Assembly: GCA_002315505.1 (NCBI GenBank)
Contig: DCGX01000034.1
Span: 29,901-93,900, forward strand
DNA: 64,000 nt
Reading direction: 5' to 3'
Source: Ruminococcaceae bacterium UBA1767
Lineage (GTDB): Bacteria > Bacillota > Clostridia > Oscillospirales > Acutalibacteraceae
In this document: piece by piece, positions 33,748 through 43,191 of the stretch
Numbering within the stretch: position 1 is the first letter of the stretch
Layout: each line of letters opens with the position of its first letter
Notes under the pieces: generated by a model
The model's database searches: none
What the model saw: the letters and a program-made list of their open reading frames with translations, nothing else
What the model was told of the DNA's origin: nothing
Made by a program: the position numbers and the translations under genes

Positions 33748-34295
33748 TTTGAACCTCCGAATATTTTATTCTTAAACTGAATTTTATCAAGTGATGTTGC
33801 AAGTAAAACGAAAACTATTGAACTGCAAACCGCCTGTGCGACATTCCATGGGATGTTTGGAATGCTTGAAAGCATAGCGTATTTAATTTGTGTTACGGAC
33901 ATTGCTCCATACATTATTATTACGTCGGCAATATAATATCCGACTATGGTAATAAGTGATGCCAGAATCATTCCGATAATATTTTTCTTACATAATATTT
34001 TATGCTCTTTTTTAGTAAAACAAAGTGAAACTAATGCTTTGACAATAAAAGTCGGAATAACATACGCAGGAAAACCACCGAGAAAATCAGCTATAGAGCC
34101 TCCGACTGCCGAAGAAATCATGGCGAGGGGAGTCGGAAGAATGCAGGACGCAATAAAAATTACCGAATCTCCGAGATGAACATATCCGCCACCACTCGGC
34201 ATTGGTATTTTAACGAACAACGTCAGCAATGCAGTAAGCGCAGAAAAAACAGACGCAAGAACTATATTATATAATGTATAGCGTTGCTTTTTCAT
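33744..34295 (-). CDS. ECF transporter S component (TIGR04002-like)
   Basis: The 183-residue protein has six membrane helices and the features of energy-coupling-factor substrate-binding subunits: a short length, an N-terminal helix with an Ala-rich packing face (LASVFSALTALLT) and a substrate loop with GGGYVHLGDSVIF. It needs shared EcfAA'T energising subunits, which are not in the window. Its end overlaps the radical SAM gene (ATGA). Together they suggest uptake and processing of one vitamin-like compound, possibly queuine or a relative. A consensus-like promoter lies about 25 bases upstream, so there is no room for a riboswitch. Confidence 0.85.
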   Translation of the reverse strand: MKKQRYTLYNIVLASVFSALTALLTLFVKIPMPSGGGYVHLGDSVIFIASCILPTPLAMISSAVGGSIADFLGGFPAYVIPTFIVKALVSLCFTKKEHKILCKKNIIGMILASLITIVGYYIADVIIMYGAMSVTQIKYAMLSSIPNIPWNVAQAVCSSIVFVLLATSLDKIQFKNKIFGGSK

Positions 34296-34320
34296 ACTAT
34301 CACTTCCTTTAAAGATTTAC

Positions 34321-34349
34321 ATTATACTATATTATGTAGTTATCGTCAA
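34321..34349 (-). promoter_or_regulatory. Promoter of ECF/radical SAM pair
   Basis: On the minus strand TTGACG (34349-34344) and TATAAT (34326-34321) have a 17-base spacer. Confidence 0.75.
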
Positions 34350-34466
34350 TGATTATTAGAAATAAATACAATTCTGAATTACTCAAATGTAATAGTTTGT
34401 TACTTTTATTGTGAATTATTACCATATTTATACATTAATTTTTGTGAGATAAAAATTAAAAAAGTG

Positions 34467-34495
34467 TTTACAAACCAATTATAATTTGGTATTAT
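34467..34495 (+). promoter_or_regulatory. Promoter of large dockerin gene, with operator-like palindrome in spacer
   Basis: TTTACA at 34467-34472 and TATTAT at 34490-34495 have a 17-base spacer. The spacer and the first -10 base contain ACCAA-TTATAAT-TTGGT (34474-34490), a dyad that a repressor could use. The transcript would have a leader of about 85 bases with a TACCG/CGGTA hairpin at 34547-34564. Confidence 0.55.
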
Positions 34496-34587
34496 TAGTA
34501 TGAGCCTAAGTATAGGGTAATACAATTATATCTATATGCAGGGCGTTTACCGATGGGAACGGTATAATAAAAACGGAGGTGTTTCAG

Positions 34588-37500
34588 ATGAAACAATCTA
34601 AACGACTGTTGTGTGTACTTCTGTCTATGATTATGATTTTGTCAGGTCTGACCGTAGGCGCAAGTGCTATCAAAACAGACTACAATCAGCCGGCAGGCTA
34701 CACAAATGTCAACAAGCCTTACTTCAGTATTGATCAGGCATCAACTGCATTATTGGATTTCCTTGATGATATCCTTGCAAATGACGTTGATGTTAATGAA
34801 GAGTATGTTGGCATAGAAATTCGTATTCAGTCAATTGATACTACCTTTAACACAATTAAAAACGTGTTGAAAAAAGCCGGTATTCTTACGAATATCTGCG
34901 GTGATATTGATGATTTGGATGCTACAATTCCAAAGAACGACAGTATCAGACGTAGTAACGCAAGTATGACTGATACACTTATGACTCAGTATTTGCTTCA
35001 GTTCTTCGCTGCAAATGCAGATCCTCTTTACAAGATTGCTGACAACACTCTTGACCTTGGTGTTATCGGTTGGTTCTATGATATGCAGGAAGAGATTCCT
35101 ATCCTCAATGACCTTCACGGATACCTCAATGAAACAGTATATAAATTGCTCATCAACGAAGATGGTCTTAATGATGATGGATCTACATTCACAGGTTCAA
35201 GTGTTACACTTGACTCTATCATCCAGGATTTCATCAACAATCGTTGCTTGAACCTTATCTGCGATGGTTCTGCTAATGACGACGGAACAAATGACATCGC
35301 TGATTTCCTTGGCCTCCCGACTAAGGCAGATGGTACATTGGCAAGCCCTATGGGTCTTCTTGACCTTTGTCCGTCACTTACTGCTGACGATATCAACATC
35401 AATACAACATCAACATATGATTTGATTGAAAATCTCTTTGATGCTTTGATTGATGACGTTGTTGTTAAGTTTGCAGGTGAGCTCATCCTTGATGCTCTTG
35501 AAATCGATCCTGAGGATCCTGCAGGTGATACATCTTATATTAACATCGCTATCACATTGTTCGTTACTCCGGAAAAGGTTGGCCTTCCTGAGGACGCAGC
35601 TGAGGCTGATGTTATCGCAGCATTCCTCGAGCAGCAGGGCGTTGAGAACCCGACAGCTCCGAAGCCGATTGACAAGACAAACGCTGCTTTGAAGTATATC
35701 CTCAAAGAAGGTATTACAGAGTATATCAACTTTGTTGATGATGGTAATGGCGGTAAGTATCTCCACATTAACGATGATTTCATGGCACAGCTTTCTGACT
35801 ATATTAAGTCATTGCTTCCTGTTTTGGCATCATTGGTTTCTGACTTTAGATCACTTACAACAGCAGAGACAGAAGCTCTCAGCGCAATGAACCAGGAGCA
35901 GACATTTGCATTCCTTGTTAAGTATTTGCTTGAGAACCTCGTTGATGGTATTATCTTCCCGGACGGTTGCGATTCTATCATGTCTCTTGTTACATATACA
36001 CTTGTAAACGTTGCTGCAGAGCTTGAGCCGGATATCGACTTTGAAGCTAAGATTGCAAACGGTGAAATCAATCCTGATTCACTTGACTGCCTTGAAGTTG
36101 GTGCAGTTGTAGCAAGATATTATCTTGTTGGTGAATTCGGAATGGAAATTCCTGTTACAGCATCATTTGAAGAAGTTCTTAACTATGCTTTCGACTTCTT
36201 CCTTGAGAAGTATTCAACATTTTTCAACATCTATCCTAATGCTGACGCAAAGGCAACATATAGTGGCAACGTATGGTACAAGGTTTACAGATCAGCAGGC
36301 GACTGGGTTCGTCTTACATCACTTTGCTACGGTGTTGAGGATTCATGGTCAGGCTTGCGTGACCTTCTTATGAATAAGATTGTCGGCAACATCCTTAACT
36401 TTGATATTAACGGTCTCCTTTCAATTATCGGTAGAAGACCATCATCAGCTAACGGAGAGCTTGAGAAGCCGATTGCAAAGTTACTTGTTAACTTGGTAGC
36501 ACGTGTTCTTAATGGTTTGTTCCACCTTGATGCAGAAAAGGATTCAAATGCATCAGACGTTTCAGCACAGAAGAACCTTATTGTTCCTTACAGCTATGGC
36601 ACACTTGATCAGGTTACAACAAATGTAAACAGTGACGGTACAGGTCTTAAGAATACAGTTAAGATGCTTCTTGCGCATCTTCCTAACATCACAGGTGAGG
36701 GCACACTTCTCGGTAGCTCACTTGACATGGTTGTTGAGCTTATCGGTATCATCGACCTTGATGATTTTGAAGTTGTTGCTATGATGTTTAAGTCTGAACA
36801 GTCCGGTATGACACATAGCTTGGCAAGTCTCAGAACACTTGTTGAAACATTGGATATTCCTGAAAATGAAGGCGTTAAGTATTACGAAGACGATTATGCA
36901 TACTTCAATATGGTTGACTTTGCTCCTTGGGCTTACCTTGAATACAAGGAAAAGATGAAGAAGGCAAAGGCTGTTATTGAACAGTATGATGAAGCTTTGG
37001 CTAACCCTGAGAAGAATGTATTCCCGACCAAGACTGAAATCACATATGCATACTATGCACTTGAGAAAACAGATGAAATTCTTGAGTCTAATAAGAGAAC
37101 AGTAAGCACATATCAGCTTAACAAAGAGTACAATAAAGCAACAGCATTGAACCTTACAAATCCTGGTGATACAACATATTCAATCAGAACATGGAAGGCA
37201 TATACAAATGCTATGAACTTTGCTAACAAGGTATTTACTGAAGTTAGTGCTTGCAACGGTGTTGGCTACAGACAGTCAAAGATTAACGAAGCAAGAAGAC
37301 AGCTTATTGACGCAATTGCAGGTTTGAAGCCTTACACAGGTCTTGCAGATTATGCAGCTCTTGAGTCAACTGTTGAGCGTACAATCGGCATTAACAATCC
37401 TGAGAGATTTACTCAGGCAAGTATTAATAAGCTTGTTGAAGCATATAAGACAGCAATTTATCTTGATAAGGACTACGGTTCAGACGAGCAGAAGATTGTT

Positions 37501-38109
37501 GACCATGCTTATGAGGTTCTTAATAAGGCTATTGATAACCTTAAGTCAGAAACATTCATCGAAGTTTATGATACAACAGTTAACCATGTTGATGAAGTTA
37601 ATAACTTGATTTACGGTCTTGGCGAGAACTATTACAGTGAATCAGATAAGCTTGATTGGGGCGACGATTTCACAACATTCTTTATGTCAAACAATGGTAT
37701 GGTTAACCTTGGTGATGACTATGCCGGTATGGAAAACTATACAAACATTGCTCCTACTGAGAATGGTAATGGTACTGGTGCAAAGATTCAGGTTACTGTT
37801 CCTACAGATAGCGGTAGCATGAGAGTTATCAAGGAGTACTCAATGGTTGTTATGGGTGACCTTACAGGTGATGGTAAGATTGATGGTACAGACGCAGTTA
37901 TCATGAAGACTTATGCAACATTGATGCAGGATACAGAATTTGCTGCAAAGTGCACATTAGCAGCCGGTGACCTTAACCTTGACGGTAATATTACAGGTAC
38001 TGATATTACTACAGTTCTTAATGTTGCTATTAATGTTAAGAATGCTTCTATCGAACAGTGTCCGGAAGCAATCTCTTCACAGGTTCGTATATTCGCAGAC
38101 ATTCTCTAA
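34588..38109 (+). CDS. Large secreted dockerin-containing protein
   Basis: GGAGG at 34575-34579 favours ATG 34588 (1173 residues) over an in-frame GTG at 34579. A signal peptide ends near residue 27 (ASA). Residues about 28-800 are mostly helical, acidic and rich in Asp and Leu, with no recognised family. About 800-1010 contains helical FIVAR-like or coiled segments (YKEKMKKAKAVIEQYD and a related later stretch). A type I dockerin lies at about 1087-1155 with calcium loops DLTGDGKIDGTDA and DLNLDGNITGTDI. Codon choice is noticeably uniform (GTT, CTT, ATC, ACA), suggesting high expression. It is probably a cellulosome-associated surface protein; its catalytic role, if any, is not visible. Confidence 0.9.
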   Translation: MKQSKRLLCVLLSMIMILSGLTVGASAIKTDYNQPAGYTNVNKPYFSIDQASTALLDFLDDILANDVDVNEEYVGIEIRIQSIDTTFNTIKNVLKKAGILTNICGDIDDLDATIPKNDSIRRSNASMTDTLMTQYLLQFFAANADPLYKIADNTLDLGVIGWFYDMQEEIPILNDLHGYLNETVYKLLINEDGLNDDGSTFTGSSVTLDSIIQDFINNRCLNLICDGSANDDGTNDIADFLGLPTKADGTLASPMGLLDLCPSLTADDININTTSTYDLIENLFDALIDDVVVKFAGELILDALEIDPEDPAGDTSYINIAITLFVTPEKVGLPEDAAEADVIAAFLEQQGVENPTAPKPIDKTNAALKYILKEGITEYINFVDDGNGGKYLHINDDFMAQLSDYIKSLLPVLASLVSDFRSLTTAETEALSAMNQEQTFAFLVKYLLENLVDGIIFPDGCDSIMSLVTYTLVNVAAELEPDIDFEAKIANGEINPDSLDCLEVGAVVARYYLVGEFGMEIPVTASFEEVLNYAFDFFLEKYSTFFNIYPNADAKATYSGNVWYKVYRSAGDWVRLTSLCYGVEDSWSGLRDLLMNKIVGNILNFDINGLLSIIGRRPSSANGELEKPIAKLLVNLVARVLNGLFHLDAEKDSNASDVSAQKNLIVPYSYGTLDQVTTNVNSDGTGLKNTVKMLLAHLPNITGEGTLLGSSLDMVVELIGIIDLDDFEVVAMMFKSEQSGMTHSLASLRTLVETLDIPENEGVKYYEDDYAYFNMVDFAPWAYLEYKEKMKKAKAVIEQYDEALANPEKNVFPTKTEITYAYYALEKTDEILESNKRTVSTYQLNKEYNKATALNLTNPGDTTYSIRTWKAYTNAMNFANKVFTEVSACNGVGYRQSKINEARRQLIDAIAGLKPYTGLADYAALESTVERTIGINNPERFTQASINKLVEAYKTAIYLDKDYGSDEQKIVDHAYEVLNKAIDNLKSETFIEVYDTTVNHVDEVNNLIYGLGENYYSESDKLDWGDDFTTFFMSNNGMVNLGDDYAGMENYTNIAPTENGNGTGAKIQVTVPTDSGSMRVIKEYSMVVMGDLTGDGKIDGTDAVIMKTYATLMQDTEFAAKCTLAAGDLNLDGNITGTDITTVLNVAINVKNASIEQCPEAISSQVRIFADIL

Positions 38110-38119
38110 TAAATAATTT

Positions 38120-38151
38120 AAACCGTGTCATGAAAATGGCACGGTTTTTTT
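38120..38151 (+). terminator. Terminator of large dockerin gene
   Basis: AAACCGTG/CACGGTTT (38120-38127 with 38140-38147), with a CAT/ATG inner pair, is followed by TTTT. Confidence 0.85.
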
Positions 38152-38161
38152 AGTTAAAAAA

Positions 38162-38187
38162 TCAGCTTCCGATTTTTCGGAAGCTGA
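38162..38187 (-). terminator. Terminator of hydrolase gene
   Basis: An 11-bp perfect stem (38162-38172 with 38177-38187) and TTTTTT on the minus strand lie five bases after the gene at 38193. Confidence 0.85.
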
Positions 38188-38192
38188 AAGTT

Positions 38193-39782
38193 TTATATAA
38201 GCATTTTTAATTCTTCAATGATTTTAGAATCATATTCGGGATTATTATTAATTGAATCGAGCATAGCTTTTACTTCTGATATTTTAGCTTTAAGTTCATC
38301 GCTTTTATTTTGGATTTGTTCTGCTTTTTCAATTAATTCATAAACACCGGAAACGTTTCGCTTGTAATTAAACTGAGGATATTTTCCGTGAATGTCGTTG
38401 ATTTCATCTGTTGCAATATCAATTGCTAATTTCAGCGCAGTATTATTTGTGCCAAGCTCATGCTGTTGTCCTATAAAGTACCATGAGGTATCTCTGAAAT
38501 AACAGGTTGAGGCATCAACAGTTAAGTCCGGAGAAAGATACGGATTGCTCATATCTTCATTATATTTCGTATTCGGATGAACGTATGATGTGCCGGGTGC
38601 AGTTGATGAAATCTGAATAACTGCGTCAGTATTATCCTTTTCAACAGATTTAAACATTCCGAGAAAATCAAAATCTCTGTTTTCGTCACCGAATTTTAAT
38701 CCGCAACCGCTGATAAAAAAAATGCCAATATCGTGATGCTTGTTTAAAAACTCAAGTCTTTCCTTTAAATGAACCTGCGCATTATGATATCTTTCAGCCT
38801 CATTTTTAACTTTGGAGAGATGATGTATACGCTTGTATCTTTCGGGAGTGAAAAGAATTTCTGAAGTTTCTTCATATCTTTCAGCAGGAATAAGTGCCAT
38901 AAATGACGAAACACGAAGAAGAATACTTTCCACAACAGCATTTACAATTGTTTTGCCAACCTTGTGCAGATTATCCGGTTTTATTTTTTGGATTTTACTA
39001 CGTGCATCAGGCTTAAGCATTTTGTATAGCTTTTCATCAAAATCATCGGCTATATCAAAATTCAGAACATCCGCAAGTCCGTCACTTCCGTTCCACGCAC
39101 CGACAATGCTTATAACCTTGCTGACAAGACATCCATCGGCAGGATTTTTTTCGCTTAAATATTTGTCGAGATAAGCGTTGACAACAGTTGCACCCATGCT
39201 CATCGGGACAAGAATAACCTTGTCAGAACCCGTTTTGTCCTTTTGGTCGGCAATTACGTCCTTAATCATTTTATGCAGGAAATCTGCGTTGTCATAAAGA
39301 TTTGAAAATGTGGAATAATTAAAACAATAAAGATTTTCCTCACCGTATTCGCCGATATATCTCTCACATTGAATATCGTGATAAATCTGATCGAGCATTG
39401 TTTTTTGTGCATTTTCATCCACTTTATTTGTATCAAAATTAATTTTCCTAAGTTTATCGAATGAACGTGCACCATAAATTCTGACATTCAGATTGCTGCC
39501 TAATTTGCCGTTTTCGTCAGCAACACAGTATTTCATTAATTTTGAAACAGCTTTTACAGCAGTTTTGTCAGAAAGTTTTGCTCCTGTAAGTGCGGAGAAA
39601 ACTGTTTTTATTCCGAAATCAACAAGAGCTGCGTAATCTGAAATATTAAATTCCTCAAAGATGGTTTCTTTTCCTCTTGGAACAAGATTCCATCTTTCTT
39701 TTGACTTTCCGTTTTTTAGTGAAGTCCATGTCTGACCGATTCCTGTTACAAAGATTATCGGTGCTTTTGCTTTTTGCGCCAT
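38193..39782 (-). CDS. LCAT/lipase-like alpha/beta hydrolase
   Basis: The 529-residue protein begins with the oxyanion-side strand PIIFVTGIGQTW and has a nucleophile elbow PMSMG (Ser 195) on strand 5, as in lecithin:cholesterol acyltransferase-like and PGAP1-like hydrolases. A late His (GQQHELG, near 450) could complete the triad. The insert between strands is large and helical, and the C-terminal 50 residues form a coiled coil. No signal peptide is seen, so it is cytoplasmic. AAAGGAG precedes the ATG. Its start lies 28 bases inside the upstream metallophosphoesterase gene, so expression is coupled. A lipid or ester substrate is likely but unproven. Confidence 0.75.
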   Translation of the reverse strand: MAQKAKAPIIFVTGIGQTWTSLKNGKSKERWNLVPRGKETIFEEFNISDYAALVDFGIKTVFSALTGAKLSDKTAVKAVSKLMKYCVADENGKLGSNLNVRIYGARSFDKLRKINFDTNKVDENAQKTMLDQIYHDIQCERYIGEYGEENLYCFNYSTFSNLYDNADFLHKMIKDVIADQKDKTGSDKVILVPMSMGATVVNAYLDKYLSEKNPADGCLVSKVISIVGAWNGSDGLADVLNFDIADDFDEKLYKMLKPDARSKIQKIKPDNLHKVGKTIVNAVVESILLRVSSFMALIPAERYEETSEILFTPERYKRIHHLSKVKNEAERYHNAQVHLKERLEFLNKHHDIGIFFISGCGLKFGDENRDFDFLGMFKSVEKDNTDAVIQISSTAPGTSYVHPNTKYNEDMSNPYLSPDLTVDASTCYFRDTSWYFIGQQHELGTNNTALKLAIDIATDEINDIHGKYPQFNYKRNVSGVYELIEKAEQIQNKSDELKAKISEVKAMLDSINNNPEYDSKIIEELKMLI

Positions 39783-40912
39783 TTTATTATCTCCTTTGTA
39801 AATGTAAATAATGTTAAGCCTGCAACCGTTGCACCGATTGCAATGTTCTCAGCCATTTTATCGTCTGCACTGATAAAATATTTAAACTGTGGAACAAAAT
39901 CGTTTCCGCATATTTCGTCGTAATTAAAGTACTTTGTTGTGAATTTTTCGGGATTTTTTTCGTCAAGTACAAACATTCTTACACCACGAATTCTGTTGCC
40001 GTAGCAACGGAATGATGCACCGCCTGTCTGAATAAATCTCACACCATCATAAATACCGTCAAAGCAGTTTATATGGTCATGTCCCGATACGACACCTACG
40101 ACATCGGTTTGCTCTTTAATAGCCTTAAAAAGCCCGTGGTCGTCATCTACAGCGCTTACACTCTCACCGAGAACACCGTTTGCCATAGCAGGATTTAGTG
40201 CAATATATTTCCCGTCATCATTCTTAATTGCACCCGGATAGTTCGGTTCGACCTCCATGCAAAAATTTTTCTGTTCACAAAGCGGAACGTGCATAAACAT
40301 CAAAGATGGGACAGCTTTACCATCATTTTCGGCTTTGAGCTTGTCACTTGTTTCTTTGTACCAGTTAACCGCACTTTCCTTTATTTCTGTGTAGCCTTTG
40401 TCAGCTTCCTTGTCAATCCACGCACTATCAAGCATCCATATGTTAAACTTGACTTCATCACTGTCTGAAGCAGTAATTGTAATGTTGTATGTGTCGCAGT
40501 CACGGGTTTTGTCATCCGAATTCATCGGAAGACAGCAATAATATTCCTTGTAAAGCTCGAATTGTTCTTCTTTTGTGGCAGGGTTGTTGTCATCGTGGTT
40601 GCCGTAAATCATCGCAAAAGGAATTCCACGGTCATCAACAGGCTTTAATATATGCTTCAATGCTCGTCGAAGTCGTCTGATTGTGGTTTCTTTGCTGTCG
40701 GAAGGCACAATGCCAGTGTCACCTAATTCGAGAATATGATTACCGAGTGTGTTGTCACCCGTGAAAAGAACAAGGTCGGGTTTAATGCCGTCATATGCCT
40801 TATTGAGCATATAAAGCATTGTTCGACGTACGAGAATCAAGTCCTGCGGGTCGCTGACCTGAAGGATTGTAAACTTGCCGTCATTGTTAAATTTCAATTC
40901 ATTTGAGTTCAT
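39755..40912 (-). CDS. Calcineurin-like metallophosphoesterase with C-terminal membrane helix
   Basis: The 385-residue enzyme has metallophosphoesterase blocks SDPQD (Asp 21; the usual DxH His is Gln), TGDN (Asp 53), YGNHDD, MHVPL and GHDH. These hold the two-metal site of purple acid phosphatase/Icc-type enzymes. The Gln for His change occurs in some family branches, so activity need not be lost. A hydrophobic segment near the C-terminus (about 358-375) followed by KKQKH suggests a tail anchor with the enzyme facing the cytoplasm. It overlaps the LCAT-like gene, implying a joint role in phosphate-ester or lipid turnover. Confidence 0.87.
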   Translation of the reverse strand: MNSNELKFNNDGKFTILQVSDPQDLILVRRTMLYMLNKAYDGIKPDLVLFTGDNTLGNHILELGDTGIVPSDSKETTIRRLRRALKHILKPVDDRGIPFAMIYGNHDDNNPATKEEQFELYKEYYCCLPMNSDDKTRDCDTYNITITASDSDEVKFNIWMLDSAWIDKEADKGYTEIKESAVNWYKETSDKLKAENDGKAVPSLMFMHVPLCEQKNFCMEVEPNYPGAIKNDDGKYIALNPAMANGVLGESVSAVDDDHGLFKAIKEQTDVVGVVSGHDHINCFDGIYDGVRFIQTGGASFRCYGNRIRGVRMFVLDEKNPEKFTTKYFNYDEICGNDFVPQFKYFISADDKMAENIAIGATVAGLTLFTFTKEIIKWRKKQKHR

Positions 40913-40927
40913 ATTATAATCCTAAAA

Positions 40928-40950
40928 AGCCGCTGAGATTATCAGCGGCT
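40928..40950 (-). terminator. Terminator of glycogen operon
   Basis: A 9-bp GC-rich stem (40928-40936 with 40942-40950) is followed on the minus strand by TTTTT, just after the propeller gene stop. Confidence 0.85.
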
Positions 40951-40958
40951 GATTTCTT

Positions 40959-43178
40959 TTAGATGTCCTTGATAAGTCCGTTGTATCTTGCATACCAGTA
41001 TGCGTGAGTGTAGTTTGTGCAGGATGAGAGCATCATACCCTTGTCATTACCCGTGCTCGGGAACATGGTGTATGCTGTCGGATTGTCAGTTTGCTCTGTA
41101 ATTGGTTTCGCAACATCCTCAGCACCGCTGTCAACAGTGAATCTGTTACAGTCACTGCTGATAATTCTTCTCTCGTGAGCAGGCAGTGGGTCAAACAACT
41201 GCGGAACCATATCCATTTCAACCGGAGCCATATTCCATACAAGGTCAGGACGATAGCTGTTGTAAAGTGACCATGCAACCTGATCCATCGGATAGTCAAC
41301 AAGCTCGTCAACGGCATTTTCAATGTCGCAATGCTCGCCTGTGATGTTACCATAAGTGAAGTTGAAGAATGCGTTTCTCTCGCAGCGCTCTTCCTTCCAG
41401 TGATGTGCAAGTCCCATTGAGAAGATTGCACGAAGCTGTGGGTCTTCACAGTATCTCATAAGAAGATTAATCATAAGGAAGTCATGGTTGTCATCAATGT
41501 GACAGAGATGTCCGTCAGGTATTCTGTAAAGCATAAGATTCATTGCATAGTGCTTGTCAGCGGCAAGAGTATCAAATACCTTCTTGTATTTCTCGTCGCC
41601 TGTCATATGATAGCCGATGAGCATAAATGTGAGAATCTGAAGGGAGTTTGTGCCCTTTTCAAAAATCCACTTGTTATCATTGTTAAGTAAATCGGGATTC
41701 CAGTTTGCCCATGTTGTCGGGATTCCGTCAACATCAACAAGGTGGAAATCATGGTCGAGAATGTGGTTGAGAATCTTTGTAACAGCCTCACGCACAGGCT
41801 TTTTCTCTTCCTCATTTGCAACGAGGTCATAGAAGTTTGAGTATGTATACAGGTGTCCAACCATCTCGTCAGACGATGTTTCACCGAGCCACTCGATATC
41901 CGCACCGTTTTCGTCCTTTGTGAAGTGCCATTCCTGTCTTGCGCCTGTGCCGTAGTTACGCTCGTCACTGTAACGGATAGCACGTGCTGTAAAGCCCTCT
42001 ACACCTGTTACTCTTGTAAGCTTGAGCATTGCATTGATTGAACGGCAAGCCATTGCACGAACCTTCTCGTCCTTTGTACAGGCATATTCGTAGCAAAGTG
42101 CAGTAGTATAAAGACCTGTCCACATACCGTCGTTATCTGTGTTGGGAATCCAGCCTTCGTCAAGAGAAACAATACCCTCATGGTCAAGCTCTCTGTCAAG
42201 AACGTAGCCGTCCTTCTTAACATTGTATGTTTCCGTAATATTACGAAGCTCAATTGCTTTTTCCTCAAGTGACATCATCTTTGTTTCAAAGAGGCTTAAG
42301 CCGTTGTCAGTTGAAACGCAGATTGAACCGTTTGGTGAAAGTGCAACACCGGTAGCATTCGGACTTGGAAGCCAGCGCTTGTAGCCGTAGTATGAAAGCT
42401 CACCGTTGTGCTGATGAATAAGACCTGTTGTAGTTGCGAAATATTTGTCACCGTTTTCCGCAACAGCCATACCTGTGATATTTGCGCTCGGAAGTCCAGG
42501 AATTTCCTTGTTGCTAAGCCAATAGCCGTGGTCATCGTAAACACAAACACCCTTGTCTGTACCCATCCATACATTTCCTGCAGGGTCGAGATAAAGACAG
42601 TTAATGTTGTCACTTACGAGGTTTGTAACCTCACTCTGCAATTCCTTCCAGTGCCAGCGCTTGCCTGAGAGAGCATTAAGACCGCCACCGTTAGAGCCTA
42701 TGTATGTCTTATTGTTCTTTGAAACAGCAAGGCAGGTTCCTTCGCCCGGAATACCGATTGTTATTTCATATTCGTCTGAGCCATAAGGCTTTTTGTACAT
42801 AACCTTCTTTGTAAGAATCCATGTTGCCTTGTCAAGGTCTACCTTAACGTCAACGAGGTCTGACGGGAATTCCTTAGTTGAAACCTTCTTTTTGCCGTCA
42901 AATTCCAAGAGCTTTGCACCGATACCTACAAGAAGATGATTCTTGTCATCAAAAGCAATCATTGAAATAGCAGCATCTTTGCATCCAACTTCAAAAGATA
43001 CGAATTTTTCACCGTCAAATTTTGACAAGCCTTTGTCTGTACCGATAAAAAGAACACCCTTTTTATCGAAAGCCATTGCGGTAATGTTGTTTGATTTAAG
43101 TCCGTCGGCTGTAGTGAAAACTCGTCTTGTGAGCTGTGGGAATTTGCCAACGCAATAGGTGTTGTTGTATTTCTTCAT
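40959..43178 (-). CDS. Beta-propeller plus alpha-barrel protein of the glycogen operon
   Basis: AAGGAG at 43190-43185 sets ATG 43178 (739 residues). Residues about 12-325 form a propeller with repeated blades like those of two-component sensor propellers (NNITAMAFDKKGVLFIGTDKGLSKFDG and similar). Residues about 330-739 are an all-helical region rich in Trp, Asp and His (DGMWTGLYTTALCYEYA, IPDGHLCHIDDNHDF) reminiscent of (alpha/alpha)6 glycoside hydrolases. No signal peptide is present, so it acts inside the cell. As the last gene of the glycogen operon it may bind or trim glycogen or report carbohydrate state. Catalysis is not shown by any motif I can name. Confidence 0.75.
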   Translation of the reverse strand: MKKYNNTYCVGKFPQLTRRVFTTADGLKSNNITAMAFDKKGVLFIGTDKGLSKFDGEKFVSFEVGCKDAAISMIAFDDKNHLLVGIGAKLLEFDGKKKVSTKEFPSDLVDVKVDLDKATWILTKKVMYKKPYGSDEYEITIGIPGEGTCLAVSKNNKTYIGSNGGGLNALSGKRWHWKELQSEVTNLVSDNINCLYLDPAGNVWMGTDKGVCVYDDHGYWLSNKEIPGLPSANITGMAVAENGDKYFATTTGLIHQHNGELSYYGYKRWLPSPNATGVALSPNGSICVSTDNGLSLFETKMMSLEEKAIELRNITETYNVKKDGYVLDRELDHEGIVSLDEGWIPNTDNDGMWTGLYTTALCYEYACTKDEKVRAMACRSINAMLKLTRVTGVEGFTARAIRYSDERNYGTGARQEWHFTKDENGADIEWLGETSSDEMVGHLYTYSNFYDLVANEEEKKPVREAVTKILNHILDHDFHLVDVDGIPTTWANWNPDLLNNDNKWIFEKGTNSLQILTFMLIGYHMTGDEKYKKVFDTLAADKHYAMNLMLYRIPDGHLCHIDDNHDFLMINLLMRYCEDPQLRAIFSMGLAHHWKEERCERNAFFNFTYGNITGEHCDIENAVDELVDYPMDQVAWSLYNSYRPDLVWNMAPVEMDMVPQLFDPLPAHERRIISSDCNRFTVDSGAEDVAKPITEQTDNPTAYTMFPSTGNDKGMMLSSCTNYTHAYWYARYNGLIKDI

Positions 43179-43191
43179 TTTAAACTCCTTT

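Noticed and set aside
34296..34349. preQ1 riboswitch upstream of the ECF/radical SAM pair
   Set aside because: The promoter is so close to the start codon that the leader is only about 20-25 bases, too short for any known preQ1 aptamer.
34500..34587. c-di-GMP-I (GEMM) riboswitch before the large dockerin gene
   Set aside because: Only a short 3' similarity is present; the conserved GACGCAAAGCC half and the usual pairing are missing.
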